Assembly: GCA_038277395.1 (NCBI GenBank)
Contig: CM076195.1
Location: 154,805,594-154,869,593, forward strand
DNA from: Dryocosmus kuriphilus
Taxonomy: Eukaryota > Arthropoda > Insecta > Hymenoptera > Cynipidae
DNA: 64,000 bases
Direction: 5' to 3'
Shown here: in pieces, positions 58,001 through 61,079 of the stretch
How positions within the stretch are numbered: the stretch's first letter is position 1
Layout: each line of letters opens with the position of its first letter
Made by a program: the position numbers and the translations under genes
Notes under the pieces: generated by a model
What the model was told of the DNA's origin: nothing
The model's input: the letters and a program-made list of their open reading frames with translations, nothing else
Databases searched by the model: none

Positions 58001-60384
58001 AGAGAAAGGGGATTAGGAAAAAAAAAGGAAACGGAATGTGGTTTTTTAATTTTTCTAAAATAGGGAAAAAATCATAAGAAAATCATAATAAGCCTACATT
58101 GAATTTCCTATATTTTTCCGTAAGGGAGTTTTGAAACTCAATATTAAAAATCATTTAAAATTAACAACAGTTAAAAAGTTAATTAATAAAAATAATAATA
58201 AATAAATAAATATATAAAATAAATAAAATAAATAAATAAAATAAAATAATAAATAAAATAAATTTTAGGTAGAGAATTAATTTTTTTTCAGTTGAAAATT
58301 TAACTATTTTTTTTTTTTTTTTGTAAATTCAATAATTTTGTAAAAAATTCATCTCTCGTTGAAAAACCATGTTTTTTGTTTGAAAATTCAACTATTTGAC
58401 TGAAAATCAATTTTTTTTTTAATTCATCTTTCTTTGGGGGTAGAAATTCAACTGTTTTATTACAAATTTTTTTTTTAGTTGAAATGACAACTATTTCGTC
58501 AAAAATTCGTCAAAAAATTAAAAATCAAACCATTACGTTAAAAATTAATTTTTTCTTCAAAATATAACTGTTTTTGACAAAAAATCCACTTTTTTCTTGA
58601 AAATTTAACTTCTTTTTTCTTAAAAATTGAAACATTTTGGTTGATAATTCAATTGTTACATTTTGTGTTGAAAAGTTGAAAATTCAAACATTTCTCTGAA
58701 AATAAACTTTCTTTAATATTGATAATGATTCAACTTTTTTTGACTGATAATTCATCCTTTTTTTCTTGGTAAAAATTCAAATATTTGGTTGAGAAATAAA
58801 TAGTTACGTTTGTGGATTAAAATTTATTTTTTTTTTTAATTATGGTTATATTTTCCTTTTGAATTAAAAGAGCGACATTTTTTATTTTTAACATTTTTAA
58901 TGAGTTGGAATGGAGGAAATTTTGGTTAGTATTTTTTTTTTTGAATTAAAAGAATTTTTTTTTAAAATTAATATTTACACAGAAGGAAATTTTGGTTTTT
59001 AACTTTTTTTCTAAATTGACAGAAGAAATTTATTATTTTTAACGACTTTTTTCTTTCGAAACTTAAAATAACCCGGTTTTTAAACGACAGCTTTTAAAGT
59101 TTTTTTTTATATTGAAGCTGATCTTATTTGTATTCTGTTTATTATTATTTCAGTTTTGGAAAACGTCTTATGATTTTGTTTACAAAATGAATCAAAACTT
59201 TGTAAAAAAAAGGGAAAAATTGTGTCGAAATTCTCGATTTAAGGGATTTTAGAAGATTTTTGAAATTTACGGGGAAAGAAAGGGAAATAGGGGAAAAAGG
59301 AAACGGACTGTTTTTTTAATTTTTCTAGAATACGGAAAAAATCATAAGAAAATCATAATAAGCCTACATTAAATTTCCTATATTTTTTCGCAAGAGAGTT
59401 TTGAAACTCAATCTTTAAAACAATTTAAAATTAAACACTACATTAAATAATTAAAAATTTAAAAAATTAAAACATCAAAAAATAATTATTAATAATAATA
59501 AAAATAAATAATTAATAAATAAAATAAATAATAAGTTAATAAAAAATAAATTATAAACAAATAATATGTAACATATATAATATATAATATAAATTACTAT
59601 AACTATATAATATAATAATATATAGTATGTAATAAATAAATAAACTAAATAAATAAAATATATAAAATATTATATAAATAAAGTAGATGCGAAATAAGTA
59701 GAAATAAATTAAATAAATATGAAATAAATGAAATAAGTATAAAATAAATATAAAATAAATATGAAATAAATATGAAATAAATATGAAATAACTTAAATAA
59801 TTATAAAATAAGTATAAAGTAAATGAAATAATTATGAAGTAAGTAAAATAAAATAATTGAAAATAATGATTAAAAATTGGTTAACTCAAAATTCATATAA
59901 AATTAAAATAAAATAAATAACAGAAATAAAATAAGTATGAAATAAATAAAATTAATATGAAATAGACATGAAATGAACAAAACAAATATGAAATGAATGA
60001 AGTATGTATGAAAAAAATAAAATAATTATAAAATAAATATGAAACAAATAAAATGATAAATGAAAATAACGATTCAAAATTGGTTGATAACTCAAAGCTT
60101 TTATAAAACGAAAATAAAACGAAAATAAATACAATAAATAAGATAAATAAAATAAATAATGATTCAAAAATTAAATTAATATTTAACAATTACAAACAAT
60201 CAATTTTTCATATCACTTTGCTGAAAAAGTAGCAAAAGTGTTTTCTCTAAACAAGTATTTTTTAAAATAGAAATTTGTGGCAGTATGAAGCCCGATTTCT
60301 TTATTATTAAAAATGGTAATTCTTACCTTCATTGAATTCAAACTCATCAAGCACTTTGTCCAAATCGATGGCAAATTTCTCCAT
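12855..60384 (-). CDS. Sara: SARA/endofin orthologue (ZFYVE9/16): FYVE-domain Smad anchor, 17 coding exons
   Basis: Exons, 5' to 3': 60384-60327, 52860-51713, 46595-45960, 45850-45598, 42766-42537, 42471-42372, 42028-41952, 32109-31932, 28617-28405, 28308-28186, 25799-25635, 25545-25386, 24542-24127, 23861-23618, 22907-22787, 18108-17947, 13013-12855. Coding length 4443 nt, 1480 aa, comparable to human ZFYVE9 (about 1425) and ZFYVE16 (about 1540). All introns are GT-AG with matching phases and no internal stops. Seen: LDKVLDEFEFNED at the N-terminus, a FYVE finger at about 744-803, the Smad-binding segment at about 835-857, KSVMF at 887-891, and the C-terminal SARA domain from about 965 to 1480. 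From the family: the protein binds PI3P on early endosomes and presents receptor-regulated Smads to TGF-beta/BMP-type receptors; in flies it marks signalling endosomes in asymmetric division. The gene appears intact; function here is inferred from homology. Confidence 0.96.
13060..14580. repeat. 374-bp tandem repeat, ~4 units, in Sara intron 16
   Basis: Equivalent points fall at 13352, 13725, 14099 and 14473, spacing 373-374 bp. Each unit holds several copies of a shorter motif around the palindrome GAACATATGTTC (for example TTTCGAACATATGTTCGATT), then a spacer with TTTCCCGCAAAGC and CATACAGCAACACAA. The two central units look almost identical, implying recent amplification. Confidence 0.93.
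14581..15105. other. AT-rich unique stretch in intron 16
   Basis: Between the 374-bp array and a further satellite patch. No coding signal, no clear repeat structure, no recognised element. Confidence 0.5.
15106..15640. repeat. Diverged units of the GAACATATGTTC repeat
   Basis: Same ingredients as the 374-bp unit (ACGCGGATTTCGAACATATG at about 15440, then the CAGCAACACAAAAGAGC spacer) but diverged and irregular. Confidence 0.85.
15886..17832. repeat. Purine-rich minisatellite array B, flanked by inverted CAGGnATCACAG
   Basis: Same unit type as array A (GGGGAAAATTGGGTAAAAAT, TTCTCGATTTAAGGGATTTT). The block is bracketed by ACAGGGATCACAG at about 15887 and GGACTGTGATACCTG at about 17822, i.e. 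the same short sequence in inverted orientation, as if the array were the interior of a DNA element. Confidence 0.85.
17947..18108 (-). CDS. Sara: Sara exon 16: C-terminal domain
   Basis: Residues 1375-1428: SDDHPTGVHDPVDINKLSES, IARATCAALVKLLDLLATAG, LTKLAVRTTFHPDN. Phase 0 at both ends; donor gtaagt. Its acceptor region resembles that of exon 3 and adjoins a palindromic MITE. Confidence 0.94.
18181..18530. mobile_element. Palindromic (fold-back) MITE, copy 1, Sara intron 15
   Basis: Two ~160-bp arms are inverted copies: left arm CTTACGTCATACGATTCCTA, TTTTTTGGGACCAACTTGCG, AATGAGATATCAAGTTC, AAGGAACGTTTGTCTGGTCC; the right arm carries the reverse complements. Almost no loop (A9/T8 centre at about 18350). 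Copies at 46645 and 62505. No coding capacity. Confidence 0.9.
18700..19430. repeat. CCGCCATTTT-type ~115-bp repeat, dispersed copies
   Basis: Several units with CCAATATGGCGGAC or GGTCCGCCATTTT and TTCATAATCAGCGACCC, related to the larger inverted array at 53.1-54.1 kb. Then a short GTTTTTGAGG-rich patch at 19390-19450. Confidence 0.75.
19450..21460. other. GC-richer block of unknown origin in intron 15 (LTR-like candidate)
   Basis: About 2 kb with higher GC than its surroundings. It has an internal imperfect ~280-bp duplication: GATTCTGAGTGG at about 20009 and 20290, each followed by a TnGCCGCCAGAA block near 20092 and 20373. A polyadenylation-like AATAAAGAAAATTGGTGTTA lies at about 21168, and TGGCGCCCATGATTTTGGAT at about 21359 resembles a tRNA primer-binding site. 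No conserved protein was found. It is flanked on both sides by GTTTTTGA-type microsatellite. A degraded LTR element or its leader is my best guess. Confidence 0.35.
21655..21885. repeat. 33-bp minisatellite, ~7 units
   Basis: Repeats of TGTGTAGGAAAAATTTCAGC followed by CATAATATTTT, period about 33 bp. Confidence 0.9.
22030..22510. repeat. GAGGCAAAACGAG hairpin and related purine-rich segment
   Basis: GACGAGGCAAAACGAGGCAT at about 22050 is followed by its inverted version (CTCGTCTCGTTTTGCCTC at about 22089), forming a strong hairpin. A related purine-rich stretch with AGACAAAACGAGAAAAGGCA lies at 22440. Probably fragments of one inverted-repeat element; boundaries not fixed. Confidence 0.55.
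22787..22907 (-). CDS. Sara: Sara exon 15: C-terminal domain
   Basis: Residues 1334-1374: IKSPIDGKPMDGIPSIRVHN then GIDYVGTSRFIRWTEVFIIK. SPIDGK and IRWTEVF are family landmarks. Donor gtatag. Confidence 0.95.
22975..23131 (+). pseudogene. Mariner-family transposase fragment in Sara intron 14
   Basis: Short plus-strand frame reading VFFDIKGIILIEWIPEGQTV then NQHYYKEVLIKLRERIRNKI and PELW. This is the mariner block around the catalytic Asp of FFDxKGI. No other part of the element is recognisable. It lies antisense to Sara, about 70 bp upstream of exon 15. Confidence 0.88.
23145..23368. repeat. GAACATATGTTC repeat patch between short inverted repeats
   Basis: Units with ATTTCGAACATATGTTC. The patch is bracketed by CCTGAAGGGAATTTGG at about 23148 and its inverted copy CCAAATTCCCTTCAAG at about 23346. 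Confidence 0.7.
23618..23861 (-). CDS. Sara: Sara exon 14: C-terminal domain
   Basis: Residues 1253-1333: VTGASFIVINGALKSSMGLS, AKSSIVEDGLMVQIMPEKME, DFTIGCG. Joining exon 13 (PRK) gives PRKVTGASF exactly as in vertebrates. Donor gtaggt. Confidence 0.95.
23885..24105. repeat. GAACATATGTTC repeat patch filling Sara intron 13
   Basis: About six ~37-bp subunits (for example CATATGTTCGATTTTTCAGA). The 265-bp intron 13 is made almost wholly of this repeat. Confidence 0.85.
24127..24542 (-). CDS. Sara: Sara exon 13: core of the C-terminal domain
   Basis: Residues 1114-1252, the most conserved part: WETPWAKVFPLRLVLRLGAE, FEIGHTIMKVLADFRNFAYT, SNDHVLAFAANFSVQADSHL. A diverged copy of the last ~75 bases and the donor lies upstream in intron 12 (25170-25280). 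Confidence 0.96.
24566..25170. repeat. GTTAACG-rich patch and GAACATATGTTC repeats in intron 12
   Basis: 24580-24690 is rich in GTAACG/CGTTAC (AACGATAACGGTAACGAG); 24715-25170 carries satellite subunits and the CAGCAACACAAAAGAG spacer. A second GTAACG patch lies at about 25283-25345. Confidence 0.8.
25170..25280 (-). pseudogene. Duplicated 3' end of Sara exon 13 with its donor, inside intron 12
   Basis: Nearly identical to 24095-24199: shared CCTTTTCTGGGTTTAATTTG, AATGTTAATAGCCTGGGTTT, AACTGCTTTCGTCCTCCGAA. It includes about 70 exonic bases plus the 5' splice site and intron start, but not the exon's acceptor. Offset about 1080 bp with satellite on both sides, consistent with unequal exchange between satellite patches. 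Confidence 0.9.
25386..25545 (-). CDS. Sara: Sara exon 12: C-terminal domain
   Basis: Residues 1061-1113: NTIIEYDMSIHQNGNLLGSR, EHAGFLFIRQTLQCLQKIVL, PPAPFLVGLLVH. HAGFLFI and the following pattern match the family. Enters with two bases, leaves with two (Arg1114 split across the intron). Confidence 0.93.
25635..25799 (-). CDS. Sara: Sara exon 11: C-terminal domain
   Basis: Residues 1006-1060: SCCVNRICWNITSKGL, GQDEVIFLIETLPDETQIPK and INQMYVEATK. The donor gtgatg is non-consensus at +3 to +5 but keeps frame; an in-frame stop follows 14 bases further on, so splicing here is required. Confidence 0.93.
25850..26540. repeat. GAACATATGTTC repeat, ~2 large units, intron 10
   Basis: Two units of the 374-bp-like arrangement (CAGCAACACACTAAGAC at about 25917; CCAGCGACACAATAGAGC at about 26289) with clusters of ACGCGGATTTCGAACATATG at 26140-26260. 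Confidence 0.88.
26640..28110 (+). pseudogene. Degenerate jockey-type LINE in Sara intron 10
   Basis: A possible ORF1 piece at 26648-26794 starts MKSNATKEPKDKQAKSDIFC and has a Cys-rich PHD-like stretch (CCPTCKTLYHQSCAGC). Reverse transcriptase follows: QHGFRKGRSTTTNFCIY, DAIYTDFTKAFDKVNHLILV, LRALGISNNKLSWLSSYM (26920-27125). Downstream, frameshifted, are FLYFTFVKPILEHASVIWAP and the jockey-type RVQNLFLRFASRQMG. Many stops and shifts; the YADD region is degraded. Plus strand, opposite to Sara. Confidence 0.85.
28186..28308 (-). CDS. Sara: Sara exon 10: start of the C-terminal SARA domain
   Basis: Residues 965-1005: ITYHDVLDQNSLLASLRNEC, then EPPVMFAINRNLYAYIKIIN. Intron 9 is only 96 bp. The donor gtaagt lies about 75 bp from the end of a jockey-type LINE. 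Confidence 0.93.
28405..28617 (-). CDS. Sara: Sara exon 9: linker to the C-terminal domain
   Basis: Residues 894-964. The junction with exon 8 restores SDGIRPGCDLTELDSWDL, aligning with the SDG/ADG-ILP block of vertebrates. Ends YIPQDVNALPPTVTIHKG, the lead-in to the C-terminal SARA domain. Confidence 0.93.
29104..30013. mobile_element. 910-bp non-autonomous element with GGGGTTACCCCTAGTTGTA ends and TTAT duplication
   Basis: Left end GGGGTTACCCCTAGTTGTA; right end is its exact inverted copy TACAACTAGGGGTAACCCC. TTAT at 29100-29103 and 30014-30017 is a candidate 4-bp target duplication. The interior is AT-rich with an (AAAT)n tract and no intact ORF. Located in Sara intron 8. Confidence 0.88.
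30098..30190 (+). repeat. (GGA)n purine tract
   Basis: GGAGGAGGAGGAGCAGGA-type tract of about 90 bp. The adjoining 30190-30355 stretch is GC-richer but shows no supported gene. Confidence 0.9.
30820..31470. repeat. AT-rich degenerate TTGAATTTTCAAC / TTCAACCAAAAA repeat
   Basis: Short units (about 25-35 bp) of the form AGTTGAATTTTCAACAAAC and AAAATTGATTTTTAAC. Same family, either orientation, at 54.1-54.7, 56.1-56.7, 57.3-57.5, 58.3-58.85 and 61.1-61.95 kb. Non-coding. Confidence 0.85.
31932..32109 (-). CDS. Sara: Sara exon 8: Smad-binding segment and PP1-type motif
   Basis: Residues 835-893. PNPNNPMEYCSTIPPLQQ is the hallmark of the SARA Smad-binding domain. MVPVGVLKRE and QKSVMFSDG follow; KSVMF fits the RVxF docking consensus for protein phosphatase 1, at the place where human paralogues have RVWF. 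Flanked upstream by the 9.8-kb intron 7. Confidence 0.95.
32457..35911 (-). mobile_element. 3455-bp DNA transposon with ~450-bp inverted terminal repeats and orphan ORF
   Basis: Termini CACAGCCCCACAAAAAAAAA at 32457 and the inverted copy ending GTGGGGCTGTG at 35911. Both terminal regions (32457-32900 and 35390-35911) carry matching inverted blocks: CTGTGCACGTGACCAGACCA, GGGGTCGCTGAGTCCGAAT, TCAGGTCAGGGTCAAGGTCA, each repeated as ~120-bp subunits. TAA at 32454-32456 and 35912-35914 is a candidate 3-bp target duplication. Between the arms a single minus-strand protein frame occupies 34955-32958, broken by two stops. Inserted in Sara intron 7 in the same orientation. Superfamily not recognised; a TAA duplication would fit PIF/Harbinger-like targeting, but the protein does not look like that family. 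Confidence 0.88.
32958..34955 (-). pseudogene. Putative transposase of the 3455-bp element (one frame, two nonsense codons)
   Basis: Three open stretches (34955-34203, 34148-33492, 33464-32958) lie in the same frame, separated only by TAA at 34205-34203 and TGA at 33494-33492; total span is 666 codons. The start may be ATG at about 34828 (MGPKKNKHNLTSN). N-terminal part: a CxxC...CxxC finger (FCYVCAKYH, HKICSACYMMM) and a second (CYICLTK), then an acidic linker. Middle: NDLVRDLDLPKDKAEYLA, WRLFIDSSTTSLKAVLLHN, NWLICGDLKI and YPCFLCLWDSIDRKKHY. End: LGDFSEEQGDRFHQDIKKME and RYQGRWDVNMMADYCWSLKR. I know this as an uncharacterised protein family found repeatedly in arthropod genomes. The spaced D (FIDSS), D (CGD) and E (SEEQG) could be an RNase-H-like DDE core with a Cys/His insert; that is inference. 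Confidence 0.8.
36020..36815. mobile_element. Composite fold-back element with CGAAAGTACGTACTTTCG palindromes
   Basis: Outer inverted arms: ACAGTAAAATGCAAGAATTC at 36038 against TTCTTGTATTTTACTGTC at 36793. Inner hairpins: GGCCGAAAGTTGAATTTTCG...AACTTTTGGGCC (36122-36210), GATGCCTGCCCC...GGGGGCAGGCATC (36298-36361), and two copies of the perfect 18-bp palindrome CGAAAGTACGTACTTTCG (about 36621 and 36734) within a ~110-bp direct repeat. No ORF. Confidence 0.75.
36830..37568 (+). mobile_element. Internally deleted LINE: 5' UTR, ORF1 start, 3' end, poly-A
   Basis: GC-rich leader, then an ATG at 37277 opening MANTENKINEDLPGGSSSNS (stop at about 37458), then immediately a typical LINE 3' end with AGTCGGTAAGAATCCGACAC and an A21 tail at 37548-37568. 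No ORF2 is present, so it is a short LINE-derived or SINE-like unit. Exact 5' boundary and target duplication not established. Confidence 0.7.
37613..38562. mobile_element. ~950-bp element with ~55-bp imperfect inverted ends
   Basis: Left end region TGTGATGAGCGACGAATCGTGAAACACTGGCGCCACAGTCGTCACGCC-like (37616-37663) and right end 38503-38560 as its inverted copy (TGGCGCCACTGTCTCAC, GCCGCTATTCACAAACA). Interior 37.7-38.5 kb has no ORF. Immediate flanks have no obvious duplication. Confidence 0.65.
38592..38612 (+). repeat. C homopolymer (~20 nt) at the satellite edge
   Basis: A run of about 20 C at the left edge of the satellite array, immediately followed by the first satellite unit. Confidence 0.95.
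38613..41460. repeat. 2.8-kb satellite array with higher-order structure, Sara intron 7
   Basis: Monomer about 68-70 bp: GTGGTTGTTTGAAGACCAAA, TCGTAGTTACGAGAAAGATA, AAATGCTACTTTTAATGATA, TTTCGAAAAA. Equivalent points at 39553, 39977 and 40537 are 424 and 560 bp apart; the 136-bp difference is two monomers. That indicates homogenisation in multi-monomer blocks. Minus-strand frames here are repeat artefacts. Confidence 0.95.
41500..41625. mobile_element. Short fold-back MITE related to the 36-kb element
   Basis: GGCAGTAAAACACGAGAATT at 41513 pairs with TTCTCGCATTTTACCGTC at 41599; the same arm sequence ends the composite element at 36.0-36.8 kb. Confidence 0.75.
41952..42028 (-). CDS. Sara: Sara exon 7: linker into the Smad-binding segment
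   Basis: Residues 809-834, AESEQESADWSGYPNNATDP then GINSPQ. Identified because it supplies the phase missing between exons 6 and 8. The acceptor (tatatgaag) has a weak pyrimidine tract, so the start is slightly less certain than the rest; donor gtagat. Confidence 0.82.
42372..42471 (-). CDS. Sara: Sara exon 6: second half of the FYVE finger
   Basis: Residues 776-808. VLCSKCCSMKYRLEYQ gives ligands C778/C781, and DSRVCLPCY gives the RVC motif and C799/C802. All eight Cys of the four CxxC pairs are therefore present across exons 5 and 6. The intron between them is 65 bp. Confidence 0.96.
42537..42766 (-). CDS. Sara: Sara exon 5: first half of the FYVE finger
   Basis: Residues 699-775. Contains the WxxD motif (WIPD, 745-748), the first Zn ligands C754/C757 (NCMLC) and the PI3P-binding KRRHHCRACG motif (765-774, ligands C770/C773). 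The exon ends in frame after Lys775; donor gtattt. Confidence 0.97.
42795..42900. repeat. Direct repeat copy 1 (AATTATTTCTTCACAGGGATCAC)
   Basis: About 110 bp next to the exon 5 acceptor is repeated at 45350-45460: TTCAATTATTTCTTCACAGG, then AATTTnC.TAGAAAAAA. The two copies bracket the LINE/SINE/satellite cluster of intron 4. Confidence 0.75.
42945..43685 (+). pseudogene. R1-like LINE, ORF1 (gag-like) fragment, split by a SINE
   Basis: Left part (to 43106) is Lys/Glu-rich; right part (43440-43635) reads KLTATEGQSYAEILNDMKEV then TEVLSIKRTRNEVLIALKR, the pattern of R1-type ORF1. Continuation with the zinc knuckles is at 44511-44700, after an inverted LINE piece. Confidence 0.75.
43123..43433 (-). 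mobile_element. tRNA-derived SINE, 311 bp, with 17-bp target duplication
   Basis: On the minus strand the head contains TGGCTCAGGTGG (box A) and GGTTCTATTCC (box B) at pol III spacing, with a tRNA-like anticodon arm GGCCTTCCAAACAAGAGGTC (a TCC-type, Gly-like loop). The insertion is flanked by ACATGCCCAGTGACTCA at 43106-43122 and 43434-43450, a perfect 17-bp target-site duplication. It is a SINE rather than a tRNA gene because a ~235-bp unrelated tail follows and the cloverleaf is degraded. Confidence 0.92.
43690..44445 (-). pseudogene. LINE 3' fragment: RNase H and C-terminal Cys motif, inverted
   Basis: Minus strand reads TSELMWECKRALNQLVEKHN, a stop in place of Trp, then SHKGIKGNGKVDQLSKN (RNase H end), YIGPQPVLG, GCRQTKAVLG, VLTGHNQLNYHKHKMGL and ECRKF...ETSLHVLC. 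This is the RNase H and downstream region of R1/jockey-type LINEs. Inserted in opposite orientation into the plus-strand ORF1 remnant. Confidence 0.82.
44505..45008 (+). pseudogene. R1-like LINE: ORF1 zinc knuckles and endonuclease start
   Basis: NCSGPDRKDSFWECSQSDHK, then HKDCTKEPSCTACADKGLQE: degraded CCHC knuckles of ORF1. After it SDIRVLQVKLKK and later VIRIYSCYFSPKDYSDKFQK, the N-terminal part of an APE-type endonuclease. Broken by stops; ends abruptly at satellite. Confidence 0.78.
45009..45345. repeat. Second patch of the 70-bp satellite, intron 4
   Basis: Five or so monomers (GATATTTCGAAAAAGTGGCT, AGACCAAATCGTAATTATTT) like the main array of intron 7, some 3.5 kb away across exons 5-7. 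Confidence 0.92.
45485..45590 (+). pseudogene. R1-like reverse-transcriptase fragment (FADD box) next to Sara exon 4
   Basis: Plus strand reads KDFLEMDLPEGTKLVGFADD followed by TLIVLN, the catalytic box of R1-type RT. It ends within about 10 bp of the exon 4 donor. Confidence 0.82.
45598..45850 (-). CDS. Sara: Sara exon 4: acidic linker before the FYVE finger
   Basis: Residues 615-698 plus the first base of Gly699. Acidic and polar (ESSVEESGQVVEDQFANLEL, later DVDQNENGEEDLERPARP). Donor gtaagt. Separated from exon 3 by a short 109-bp intron. The next intron begins right beside a LINE reverse-transcriptase remnant. Confidence 0.92.
45960..46595 (-). CDS. Sara: Sara exon 3: acidic/charged linker
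   Basis: Residues 403-614. Begins AVQLNAPPEPKPVGFGDIDD and continues with a Glu-rich, helix-prone LSEEELNRYLAELEAEERAN segment, then a Lys/Glu-rich region. Phase 0 on both sides. The donor context CAGgtagagttcttaaat is also found at exon 2. Confidence 0.92.
46600..46745. mobile_element. Palindromic MITE, copy 2 (half element), Sara intron 2
   Basis: CACTTACGTCATACATTTCC, TTTACCGACAGTTTTTTTGG, GACCAACTTATATCCACATG match one arm of copy 1; the other arm is missing. The homology to copy 1 extends to the acceptor side (AATTCAGAAAAAATCAA), up to exon 3. Confidence 0.82.
46746..47095. other. AT-rich intron 2 sequence
   Basis: No coding signal or recognised repeat between the half MITE and the LINE. 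Confidence 0.5.
47100..51320 (+). pseudogene. Nearly full-length APE-type LINE in Sara intron 2
   Basis: Antisense to Sara. ORF1-like part at 47104-47630 (Lys/Glu-rich, with WVNGNVWMWDEEKEKL). Endonuclease: VAFWNVSGLMNKDEGFWEEV and MLSETWVDEKDW (47690-48003), interrupted by a 419-bp insertion, then ELVLIGGDLNAWTGEQGGKY (48490s). RT: FVVPLLKKGRGRKVEDYRGI and LMPVTYKIYAEVLRKRLEEQ (49470-49590), VALFVDFKAVFDSANRKVLW, RGLRQECPLSPLLFS, LAYADDVVILAD (50020-50055; intact YADD). C-terminus: KMCRVCRYERESWEQVLERC, ending at about 51170, then a ~150-bp 3' UTR. There are a dozen or so stops and shifts. The Lys/Glu-rich style is like R1/LOA/I-group insect LINEs; clade not certain. Confidence 0.88.
48006..48424. 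mobile_element. 419-bp MITE in the LINE endonuclease, TA duplication
   Basis: Ends CACTGAGGTATCC and (inverted) CACTAGGGAATCGG; TA at 48004-48005 and 48425-48426. Removing element plus one TA (421 bp) joins the two halves of the endonuclease in the same frame (ARI to VCIYRRRG). It has no ORF; TA duplication suggests mobilisation by a Tc1/mariner-type enzyme. Confidence 0.82.
51545..51650. repeat. GAACATATGTTC repeat patch near the exon 2 donor
   Basis: Three ~37-bp subunits (AACATATGTTCGAAATCCGC) in inverse orientation to those in introns 10-16, ending about 60 bp from the exon 2 donor. Confidence 0.85.
51713..52860 (-). CDS. Sara: Sara exon 2: long low-conservation region with three Tyr motifs
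   Basis: Residues 20-402. Polar, probably disordered, rich in Ser, Lys, Asn and Glu. Near its end are three related Tyr motifs: VYENVYIGTD (Tyr about 300), TYENVDLVKK (about 338) and EYESIYIGRR (about 353). YxN-type sites resemble SH2-binding motifs, but phosphorylation is not shown. Acceptor tttgcag; donor gtagag. Confidence 0.93.
53085..54135. repeat. ~115-bp repeat array with an inverted junction, intron 1
   Basis: Three units in one orientation (TATGGTGTCAGATTTCCAAA, AAAATGGC; 53085-53400) meet six or so in the other (GGATCCGCCATTTTGAATTT, GAAAATCTGACACCATATTT; 53430-54115). The switch is at about 53400-53430. Related copies at 18.7-19.3 kb. Confidence 0.9.
54136..54765. repeat. AT-rich TTCAAC-type repeat
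   Basis: Degenerate units such as AATTTTCAACTAAAAAACAT; same family as at 30.8 kb. Confidence 0.8.
54766..59450. repeat. Higher-order tandem array, ~4 units of 1.0-1.3 kb, intron 1
   Basis: Recurring landmarks: a purine block GGGGAAAATTGGGTCGAAAT (about 55782, 56967, 57938, 59210); a following GGACTGTGATTTTTTAA and AAAATCATAATAAGCCTACA (about 55905, 57070, 58045, 59325); an AAATAAATAA tract; TTGAAAATTCAAC-type spacer; GAGGGACATTTTTTATTTTT. Each unit thus contains one copy of the purine minisatellite unit and one patch of the TTCAAC repeat. Confidence 0.88.
59451..60190. repeat. AAATA / GAAATAAAT low-complexity DNA
   Basis: Long microsatellite-like stretch dominated by AAATAAAT and ATGAAATAAATATGAAAT. 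No gene. Confidence 0.9.
60327..60384 (-). CDS. Sara: Sara exon 1: start codon and conserved N-terminal peptide
   Basis: ATG at 60384-60382 opens MEKFAIDLDKVLDEFEFNE (residues 1-19) and one base of codon 20; donor gtaaga. The LDKVLDEFE block is the conserved start of ZFYVE9/ZFYVE16, which fixes both start and frame. The junction to exon 2 makes Asp20 (NED), as in the human protein. Confidence 0.95.
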
Positions 60385-60950
60385 AGTTCTCAAAAAACGT
60401 CACGAAAAAAACTGATGGCATGTACAAAAAGTTGATCTCAAAAAAGTCTAAAAACACAATAACTGTTAACTGTCAAAATAAAAAGGCATTCTGGATAGCC
60501 TTGAGCCTTCTTTTGAAAATTCGATTACTATATCGTAATTCGTTGGGAAAAATCCTGTCGATAATCAAAATATCACTGGAGGTTATATTTTACATCCTGC
60601 GGATTCACACGAGGTGTTTATAAATTTTGAAAACTTACTAAAACTTGATAAAAGCAATCATTATTTTGACAAGTACAAACTGTCAAGAGTATTTGACACT
60701 ATAAACGGCACAGTAATTCCCGAAAAGTCCAGGCCGTGAATTTTCAGGTCAAACAGTTAATGCGATTCTTCGTCTGGTGTATTTAATTGTATTATCGAGT
60801 ATTTTACAGTATATGTTTCATTTTCACGATACTTTACAGCGCAGATAACAAAATTACACACACGGTTACACATTACTAAATTGTTCGTTCAGTTCGTTTC
60901 ACGGAGGATGGACGGCCATCTTGGCAGGATTGGGAATATCAATGCCAACG
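60385..60950 (-). promoter_or_regulatory. Probable Sara 5' UTR and promoter region
   Basis: Sequence upstream of the minus-strand ATG with less repeat content than its surroundings. The ATG context is GAGAACTATGG. A transcription start cannot be placed. No TATA box at a convincing position was identified. Confidence 0.35.
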
Positions 60951-61079
60951 AATTAAGGTCAGGATTGGCAACGTATAATACGTTACGTAATGTACAAAGT
61001 TTTCTCTGGTTTTCTATGCGTATAATACGCGTCAATAACGTAGTATATTACGCGAGTCAAGTTGAACATTTTTCGTCGA

